Of a DNA stretch of 10,169 nt, positions 4,779-10,169 are shown piece after piece (position 1 is the first letter of the stretch; each line of letters opens with the position of its first letter). A program made the translations under genes and the position numbers. Origin of the DNA: Desulfobacterales bacterium (GTDB taxonomy: Bacteria; Desulfobacterota; Desulfobacteria; Desulfobacterales; QNYZ01); contig JAOZUU010000058.1 of NCBI GenBank assembly GCA_029938515.1, positions 1-10,169 on the forward strand. Direction: 5' to 3'. Under the pieces are notes generated by a model. It saw nothing but the letters and a program-made list of their open reading frames with translations, made no database searches and was not told the DNA's origin.

Positions 4779-7442
4779 ATGCAAGACGGCCTTTCCATTA
4801 TCACTACTCATGTAAATGCGGACTTCGACGCCATGGCTTCCATGCTGGCGGCTCAGAAATTGTATCCTGAAGCCCGGGTTGTATTTCCCGGTTCCCAGGA
4901 TAAAAACCTGCGCAATTTTTTCATCAAAACCATGGTTTACCTGCTAAACATCGCCGATATCAACAATATTGATTTTACCAAAATCGTCCGTCTGATTTTA
5001 GTTGATACACGCCAGTCGAGAAGAATTGGAAAATTTGCTGAAATTTTAGACAAGCCGGGCCTTCAAATTCACATCTACGACCACCATCCGGTCGTGGCCG
5101 GAGATATTCAAGGGCATCATGAAGTACTCCATCTCACTGGCGCCACGGTTACTATTTTAACGGAAATTATTAAAGCCCGCGGCATCGAGATTTCACAAGA
5201 CGAAGCCACGATCATGTGCCTGGGGATCTATGAGGATACCGGATCCTTTACATTTTCTTCTACCACCGAAAGGGATTTTAAAGCAGCCGCGTATCTGTTG
5301 GGTCAGGGGGCCAATCTGAATATTGTCGCCGACCTGATCGCCCGGGAAATCACGCCGGAACAAGTCGGTATCCTGAATGATATGATCCAGGGGGCGGTTC
5401 CGTACAATATCAAAGGGCTTGAGGTCGTATTGACCACTGTGAAAACGGATCATTACGTACCCGATTTCGCTTTTCTTGTTCATAAAATGATCAACATGGA
5501 GAATCTGAACGCCATTTTCGCCCTGGCGCTCATGGAAAATAAAATTTATGTGGTGGGCCGCAGCCGGATCTCCGACCTTGATGCCGGTGCGGTTTTAAGA
5601 TGCCTGGGCGGCGGGGGACATGCATCGGCCGCTTCCGCGACGGTCCGGGAAAAAACCCTGGCACAAACCGAGCAGGAGCTGATCCAGATCCTGCATGATA
5701 CCGCCAAGTCAAGCCGCCGTGCCGAAAACCTGATGTCCGCTCCGGCCATCACGGTGAATACCGAAACGATCTGCGCCGATGCCTCCGTTTTGCTCAACCG
5801 CTACAGTATCAATGCTCTGGTGGTTGTAGATACATTAAAAACAAAGATCCGCCTGAAAGGATATATTACCAGACAAATCATTGAAAAAGCACTGTACCAT
5901 CGCCTCGGCGATGTTCCCGTCCACGAATACATGAATACGGATATGGCGATTGTTCAACCTGAAGCGCCCCTTTTTGAAATCCAGGAAAAGATCATCACCA
6001 ACAAACAACGCATCATGCCGGTGGTAAAAAACAATCGGATTCTCGGGGTCATTACCCGTACCGACCTGCTCAATACCCTTGTCCAGCAACCCGAAAATCG
6101 CCGGTCCGGCGCCATTGACCAAACCGATCATCAGCTGAATGTTCGCAGTCGCAATATTGTCAACCTGATGCGCGAACGGCTTTCAAACCGTTTACTTGAC
6201 ATGCTGAAAGACATTGGCCGAACAGCGGATGAGCTTGATTACGGGGCCTATGTGGTTGGCGGGTTCGTGCGTGACATGTTCCTAAATCGCACCAACGAAG
6301 ATATCGATATCGTTATCGAGGGGGATGGCATCAAGTTTGCCAGAAGGTATGCCCGGATCGTTCATGGCAGGATCCATACCCACGCTAAATTCGGTACCGC
6401 CGTGGTTATTTTCCCGGATGGATACAAGGTTGATGTAGCTTCGGCCCGCATGGAATACTATACCTATCCGGCCGCCCTGCCCATCGTGGAAATGAGCTCC
6501 ATCAAGCTCGATCTGTATCGACGCGATTTCAGCATCAACACCCTGGCCGTCCGTCTGAATAATAAATGGTTTGGCACCCTTATCGATTTTTTCTCCGCCC
6601 AGAAAGATATCAAGGAGAAGGTTGTCCGCATATTGCATAATTTAAGCTTCGTGGAAGATCCGACCCGGGTTTTCCGTGCAATTCGATTTGAGCAACGGTT
6701 CCGGTTTACCATCGGCAAACTCACCGTGCGATTAATTGAAAATGCGGTTCGAATGAATTTTTTTAAACGGCTGAGCGGTAAACGGGTCTTTACCGAGCTT
6801 AAACTCATTTTGGAAGAAGAAAATCCGCCTTCCGCTTTTAGTCGTCTGGATGATTTCAAACTGCTGCAGGCAATCCATCCCTCGATCCGCTTCAAGGACG
6901 AACTGGCCGACCTTTTTGCATCGATAAAAAAGGTGCTGGTCTGGTATGATCTTCTTTTCCTCAGCGACGCCCATGAAAAATGGGTTGTTTATTTCCTGGC
7001 CCTTTTCCGACATATCAAAAACCCTGAAAATATGAGGGAAGTTTTTATGCGGCTGGAACTCATGCCCCGTTACCAGCGTCTGTTCAGCCGGGAACGTATC
7101 CAGGCCGACCGCTATCTCCGGTGGCTGGCGCAACACATGCCCGTGAAAAACAGCGTCCTCTCCAACCGCCTGGCAACTTTTAAAATCGAGCTGGTTCTGT
7201 ATATGATGGCTGTTACCCCAGATAAAAAAATAAAACAGCGGATATCCTATTATCTGACACACCTGCGACATTTCCGGATCAGCTTAACCGGCAGTGATCT
7301 GAAGGATATGGGTATCGAACCGGGTCCTGTTTATCGTCAAATTTTTGATTCCGTTTTAGGGGCGCGGCTGGATGGAATAATCAGGACACGCAAAGGGGAG
7401 CTTGATTTTGCCAGACAATTTATCCAGCAGTCCCTGTCATGA
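4779..7442 (+). CDS. DHH-CBS-CBS-tRNA nucleotidyltransferase fusion (A-adding/CCA-adding or poly(A) polymerase type)
   Basis: An 887-residue four-part protein. Residues 1-300 form a DHH phosphoesterase: THVNADFDA at 10-18, VDTRQ at 75-79, the DHH triad at 101-103 and the DHHA1 GGGGHASAAS at 277-286. Two CBS domains follow (about 317-374 and 383-435), which in other proteins bind adenine nucleotides. The C-terminal half is a class II nucleotidyltransferase: YVVGGFVRDMFL (491-502), EDIDIVIEGD with metal-binding Asp508 and Asp510, RRDFSINTLA (581-590), EDPTRVFRAIRFEQRF (626-641) and a C-terminal SGSDL-like LTGSDLKDMGIEPGP near 836-850. Relatives in bacteria such as Aquifex and Geobacter include A-adding enzymes that finish the tRNA CCA end, and a poly(A) polymerase; which activity applies here cannot be told by eye. 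The DHH part may act as a nanoRNase-like hydrolase. The ATG follows an in-frame stop directly and has no Shine-Dalgarno. No active-site residue appears lost. Confidence 0.9.
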   Translation: MQDGLSIITTHVNADFDAMASMLAAQKLYPEARVVFPGSQDKNLRNFFIKTMVYLLNIADINNIDFTKIVRLILVDTRQSRRIGKFAEILDKPGLQIHIYDHHPVVAGDIQGHHEVLHLTGATVTILTEIIKARGIEISQDEATIMCLGIYEDTGSFTFSSTTERDFKAAAYLLGQGANLNIVADLIAREITPEQVGILNDMIQGAVPYNIKGLEVVLTTVKTDHYVPDFAFLVHKMINMENLNAIFALALMENKIYVVGRSRISDLDAGAVLRCLGGGGHASAASATVREKTLAQTEQELIQILHDTAKSSRRAENLMSAPAITVNTETICADASVLLNRYSINALVVVDTLKTKIRLKGYITRQIIEKALYHRLGDVPVHEYMNTDMAIVQPEAPLFEIQEKIITNKQRIMPVVKNNRILGVITRTDLLNTLVQQPENRRSGAIDQTDHQLNVRSRNIVNLMRERLSNRLLDMLKDIGRTADELDYGAYVVGGFVRDMFLNRTNEDIDIVIEGDGIKFARRYARIVHGRIHTHAKFGTAVVIFPDGYKVDVASARMEYYTYPAALPIVEMSSIKLDLYRRDFSINTLAVRLNNKWFGTLIDFFSAQKDIKEKVVRILHNLSFVEDPTRVFRAIRFEQRFRFTIGKLTVRLIENAVRMNFFKRLSGKRVFTELKLILEEENPPSAFSRLDDFKLLQAIHPSIRFKDELADLFASIKKVLVWYDLLFLSDAHEKWVVYFLALFRHIKNPENMREVFMRLELMPRYQRLFSRERIQADRYLRWLAQHMPVKNSVLSNRLATFKIELVLYMMAVTPDKKIKQRISYYLTHLRHFRISLTGSDLKDMGIEPGPVYRQIFDSVLGARLDGIIRTRKGELDFARQFIQQSLS

Positions 7443-7534
7443 ATTCAGGATTTTTCTTGCGCTGCCGACCGGCTTTATTATAGACCTGCACAACTTATTG
7501 AACAACATCCTGGATCTGAAATGAGAAAGTACTG

Positions 7535-8548
7535 ATGAAAAAAAAAGTGACTCTAACCGGTATAACCACTACGGGAACGCCTCACCTGGGCAACTATGTG
7601 GGCGCCATCCGGCCGGCAGTGGAAGCCAGCCGGCAAGAAAATAACCGCTCGTTCTATTTTTTAGCCGATTACCATGCCCTGGTAAAAAATCAGAATCCCG
7701 AACGATTCCGGCAATCGACCCGGGAGGTAGCCGCTGCCTGGCTGGCCCTGGGTCTGGATACGGATCAGTCGATTTTTTACCGCCAGACCGATATCCCCGA
7801 GATCATGGAACTCACCTGGATATTGATGTGCATGACCGCCAAGGGGTTGATGAACCGGGCCCATGCGTACAAGGCCCTGGTAGCGGAAAACGAAAAAAAA
7901 CGGGCCGGAGACCCGGACAAGGGAATTTCCATGGGATTATTCTGCTATCCGGTCCTCATGGCCGCCGATATACTGATGTTTAAGGCCAACGAAGTACCGG
8001 TAGGCAAAGACCAGGTCCAACATCTTGAAATGGCCAGGGATATTGCCGGTCGATTCAATCATGTTTTCGGTAATACGTTCGTGTTGCCCGAGGCAGTAAC
8101 CGATACGAAAACAGCGGTGCTAAAAGGGCTGGATGGATTAAAAATGAGTAAAAGCTACGACAATACGATCCCCCTTTTTGTACCGGAAAAGAAACTCCGT
8201 AAATTAATAATGAAAATTAAAACCAACTCCCAGGGGCCGGAAGAACCCAAGAATCCGAAAACCTGTACGCTTTTTGAAACCTATCAGGCCTTCGCCACCA
8301 AAGAAGAGGTTCTTGCAATGAAAGACCGTTATGCGGCCGGCATCGCCTGGGGTAAGATGAAACAGATCCTTTTTGAATATCTTAACGATCACCTGGCCGA
8401 ACCCCGCCGGCATTACCAATCACTAATAGAAAATCCGGAATATATTGAAAAAGTCCTGAAAGAAGGCGCCGAAAAAGCCCGCGCCCATAGTGTCCCGTTC
8501 CTGGCCGAAATCAGGAAAAAAATAGGTGTTCAGGCGATCGGCGGATAA
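7535..8548 (+). CDS. trpS: Tryptophanyl-tRNA synthetase
   Basis: A 337-residue class I synthetase, the usual length for bacterial TrpRS. It attaches tryptophan to tRNA-Trp in the cytoplasm. The first strand leads to the HIGH-type motif TPHLGNY (15-21). The FLADYHALV segment (42-50), YPVLMAADILMF (138-149) and VPVGKDQVQHLE (155-164) are the tryptophan and dimer-interface signatures of the family. GLKMSKSYDNTI (201-212) is the KMSKS loop. The ATG is preceded by GAGAAAG about five bases upstream, and the early codons include a run of nine A residues (7538-7546), a possible slippage point. A 92-bp gap separates it from the nucleotidyltransferase fusion. Its TAA stop directly abuts the scpA ATG, so the two are cotranscribed and likely coupled. 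Confidence 0.96.
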   Translation: MKKKVTLTGITTTGTPHLGNYVGAIRPAVEASRQENNRSFYFLADYHALVKNQNPERFRQSTREVAAAWLALGLDTDQSIFYRQTDIPEIMELTWILMCMTAKGLMNRAHAYKALVAENEKKRAGDPDKGISMGLFCYPVLMAADILMFKANEVPVGKDQVQHLEMARDIAGRFNHVFGNTFVLPEAVTDTKTAVLKGLDGLKMSKSYDNTIPLFVPEKKLRKLIMKIKTNSQGPEEPKNPKTCTLFETYQAFATKEEVLAMKDRYAAGIAWGKMKQILFEYLNDHLAEPRRHYQSLIENPEYIEKVLKEGAEKARAHSVPFLAEIRKKIGVQAIGG

Positions 8549-9262
8549 ATGACCCCGGATCCTTACCAGATCAAGCTGGAAGATATCTTCGAAGGTCCCA
8601 TGGACCTTCTGGTTCACCTGATAAAAAAAAATGAGGTGAACATTTACGATATTCCCATTGCCCTGGTCACTGATCAATACCTGGAATATCTGGAATGGAT
8701 CAAGACGATGAACGTCGATGTGGCGGGTAATTTCATCCTCATGGCGGCTACATTGACTCAGATCAAATCAAAAATGCTGTTACCGGTCCATGACGGGGAA
8801 GATGATGATGATGATCCGCGAATGGAAATCATTCGGCCCCTTAATGAATACCTGCAAATGAAGCAAGCGGCCGAACAGCTTTTACAACGGGACCTGCTTG
8901 GACAGGACACATTCATCCGGCCCATCTCCGAAAAGGATATTCCCGCCGAGCCTGATGATGCGTACATTCAAGTAGGGTTATTTGAACTCATCGATGCGTT
9001 TCGGACTATTTTAGCCGACCTGGATGCGGAGCAGCAAATCGATTTCACGGCCGACCGCATTTCCATCAAGGATCGCATCGCTCAGATAATCGAAGAACTG
9101 GAAAAACGGGGAAATGTGACCTTTGCCGAGCTTTTCACCAGGCCAATCCGCAAAAGCGACGTTGTGGTCACGTTTTTAGCTATCCTCGAAATGGTAAAGT
9201 TAAACCTGCTGCGGATCGCTCAGCATACCCAAAGCGGCATTATGCGGTTGTTCTACATTTAG
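8549..9262 (+). CDS. scpA: Segregation and condensation protein A (kleisin)
   Basis: A 237-residue ScpA, slightly short of the common 240-280. It bridges the heads of the SMC dimer and, with ScpB, forms the bacterial condensin that compacts and separates chromosomes. The N-terminal SMC-neck-binding helices carry the family signature FEGPMDLLVHLIKKNEVNIYDIPI in its usual place (14-37, quoted in two parts: FEGPMDLLVHL and KKNEVNIYDIPI), followed by the GNFILMAATLTQIKSKMLLP segment (60-79). A linker with a run of acidic residues (EDDDDD, 84-89) leads to the C-terminal winged helix, VVVTFLAILEMVKLNLLRIAQ region at 205-225, that binds the SMC cap. The ATG begins at the base after the trpS stop; GGCGG just upstream may serve as the ribosome site, but termination-reinitiation is likely. 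Confidence 0.95.
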   Translation: MTPDPYQIKLEDIFEGPMDLLVHLIKKNEVNIYDIPIALVTDQYLEYLEWIKTMNVDVAGNFILMAATLTQIKSKMLLPVHDGEDDDDDPRMEIIRPLNEYLQMKQAAEQLLQRDLLGQDTFIRPISEKDIPAEPDDAYIQVGLFELIDAFRTILADLDAEQQIDFTADRISIKDRIAQIIEELEKRGNVTFAELFTRPIRKSDVVVTFLAILEMVKLNLLRIAQHTQSGIMRLFYI

Positions 9263-9280
9263 CTTAGGACAAAACGTGGC

Positions 9281-9312
9281 AAAGTCCCCCTTTGAACGGG
9301 AATTTAGGGGGA
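9281..9312. repeat. CCCCCT/AGGGGG hairpin element in the scpA-scpB gap
   Basis: TCCCCCT (9285-9291) and AGGGGGA (9306-9312) are perfect 7-bp arms around a 14-base loop, set in AAAGTCCCCC...TTTAGGGGGAT. This wording matches a family of dispersed intergenic elements (AAAGTCCCCCTT / TTTAGGGGGAT) that I have seen in several bacterial groups, recalled from general knowledge and not checked. It is followed by T-rich sequence (TGTTATTTTATTT), so it could also attenuate transcription between scpA and scpB. Confidence 0.5.
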
Positions 9313-9348
9313 TGTTATTTTATTTAACAATAAGTTCCGAGATCTGAA

Positions 9349-10104
9349 ATGGATGACTTAAAAAACATATTAGAGAGCCTGCTCTTCGTGGCTGATGAAC
9401 CGCTGAATGTCGAACGGTTTAAAAAAATTATTCCCCAGACGGACACCCACCAGATCCGCCAGGCCATGGTCGATCTGGCGGCGGAATACGATACCCGGAA
9501 GACCAGCTTTTACTTAAGCGAGGTGGCCGGCGGCTATCAGCTTCGCACCCGACCCGCTTACACCGAGTGGATCCGCCGCCTGGTGCAGCCCAAACCGGCC
9601 CGGTTAAGCAGGGCAGCCCTGGAAACTTTGGCCATTATCGCCTACAAACAGCCAGTATTGCGGGCCGATATCGAACATATTCGAGGGGTAGACAGCGGCG
9701 GTGTTCTGCGCCTGTTGATGGAGCGTAATCTCATCCGAATCCTGGGCCGGAAGGAAATTCCGGGAAGGCCGTTGATCTATGCCACTACCAAACTTTTTCT
9801 GGAGGTCTTCGGCCTGAAAGATTTAAAGGACCTTCCCACCCCCCTGGAAATCGAGTCTTTGGGGTCTGGGGAGGACGTAGCAATCGAACCGCAAGACACC
9901 CAAAAAGCCCAGCCTGATGAATCTCCGGCATTGAATCCCGCGGATACCAGCGATTCTCAGCCGGAACCTGCGTCGATAATCGAACCCATGGAAAATAAAG
10001 ATGACCCACAGGATTCGTCGGTGGATTCCCCTGTTGAAAAAGATCTTGACGCTGCCATTTCGGAGGATTATAAAAGCAACGAACATCCCGAAACGGGCGG
10101 TTAA
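9349..10104 (+). CDS. scpB: Segregation and condensation protein B with long acidic tail
   Basis: A 251-residue ScpB. The protein dimerises and binds ScpA, regulating the SMC-ScpA ring. Residues 1-170 carry the two winged-helix domains: LKNILESLLFVADEPL at the start, GGYQLRTRPAY (61-71), the highly conserved RLSRAALETLAIIAYKQPV (85-103), RGVDSGGVLRLLMERNLI (112-129) and GRPLIYATTKLFLEVFGL (139-156). Residues 171-251 form an acidic, Ser/Pro/Asp/Glu-rich tail of low complexity, probably disordered and unrelated to the fold; ScpB proteins are often near 180-200 residues. The ATG has only a weak GAG about nine bases upstream; 86 bp separate it from scpA. Its stop codon TAA occupies bases 8-10 of the tRNA-Val gene, a 10-bp overlap with that gene. 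Confidence 0.95.
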   Translation: MDDLKNILESLLFVADEPLNVERFKKIIPQTDTHQIRQAMVDLAAEYDTRKTSFYLSEVAGGYQLRTRPAYTEWIRRLVQPKPARLSRAALETLAIIAYKQPVLRADIEHIRGVDSGGVLRLLMERNLIRILGRKEIPGRPLIYATTKLFLEVFGLKDLKDLPTPLEIESLGSGEDVAIEPQDTQKAQPDESPALNPADTSDSQPEPASIIEPMENKDDPQDSSVDSPVEKDLDAAISEDYKSNEHPETGG

Positions 10105-10169
10105 CTCAGTGGGAGAGTGCTACCTTCACACGGTAGAAGTCGCAGGTTCAAATCCTGCACCGCCTACCA
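10095..10169 (+). tRNA. tRNA-Val (anticodon CAC, reads GUG)
   Basis: A full 75-base cloverleaf including an encoded CCA. The acceptor arm is GGGCGGT with ACCGCCT, where the first pair is a G-U wobble. The D arm is ACTC-AGTGGGA-GAGT, with the conserved GG in the loop. The anticodon arm is CTACC-TTCACAC-GGTAG, with anticodon CAC at 10127-10129. The variable loop is AAGTC and the T arm is GCAGG-TTCAAAT-CCTGC. The discriminator base is A73 (10166). Its first ten bases are also the last codons and stop of scpB, so the tRNA is probably released from an scpB transcript by RNase P. The gene ends exactly at the window edge. Confidence 0.96.

Noticed and set aside
6732..7271. 179-codon minus-strand open frame
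   Set aside because: It lies wholly inside the nucleotidyltransferase gene, whose motifs and family length are clear in the other strand; no domain is recognisable.
7521..7535. Four-codon upstream frame (MRKY, then TGA overlapping the trpS ATG)
   Set aside because: It contains no Trp codon and no attenuator-like stems, so a regulatory leader peptide for trpS is not supported; its bases more simply supply the GAGAAAG ribosome site.
9823..10086. 87-codon minus-strand frame opposite the scpB tail
   Set aside because: The Arg/Ile/Phe-rich product is what the complement of an Asp/Glu/Ser-rich tail gives; no start signal or domain.
10095..10169. tRNA-Val 3' end as an integration (att) site
   Set aside because: tRNA ends are common integration targets, but the window stops at the CCA, and no integrase or direct repeat of the tRNA end is visible inside it.

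Overview
The window looks like chromosomal DNA from a Desulfobacterota (former Deltaproteobacteria) bacterium, probably Desulfobacterales-like. This is an inference from gene content: a DHH-CBS-poly(A)-polymerase fusion, a trpS-scpA-scpB cluster, a PilC/PilS pair behind a sigma-54-type promoter, and a stand-alone MoaD/ThiS-like carrier. No phage, insertion sequence, CRISPR array or toxin system was seen.

Left block (1-1478, minus strand). The first 142 bases are the N-terminus of a UDP-glucuronate 4-epimerase-like sugar-nucleotide epimerase that runs off the edge. Upstream of it, in the same direction, is a complete GalE/WbpP-like NAD-dependent epimerase with a GTG start. These are surface-polysaccharide precursor genes. 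The 258 bp between this gene and the next hold inverted repeats, a possible promoter and a doubtful 85-codon reading frame.

Middle block (1468-4233). A 78-residue MoaD/ThiS-like beta-grasp protein with a Gly-Gly-Gly C-terminus (plus strand) converges on a minus-strand pair: pilC (type IV pilus inner-membrane platform) followed after 13 bp by pilS (six-helix sensor histidine kinase). Neither pilR nor pilB/pilT is present beside them. A close match to the sigma-54 -24/-12 consensus sits 143 bp before pilC.

Intergenic region 4234-4778 (545 bp). It separates divergent pilC and the DHH-CBS-PAP gene. It holds the sigma-54 candidate, a 7-bp dyad in the range expected for an enhancer, an 8-bp inverted repeat in the predicted pilC leader, and an 18-bp palindrome just before the rightward gene.

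Right block (4779-10169, plus strand). An 887-residue DHH/DHHA1-CBS-CBS-tRNA nucleotidyltransferase fusion is followed by trpS, scpA (start directly abutting the trpS stop), scpB and a tRNA-Val(CAC) gene with encoded CCA. The block combines tRNA 3'-end maturation or repair, tRNA charging, and the kleisin/accessory subunits of the SMC condensin. The scpB stop codon lies inside the tRNA gene (10-bp overlap), so the two genes are physically interlocked.
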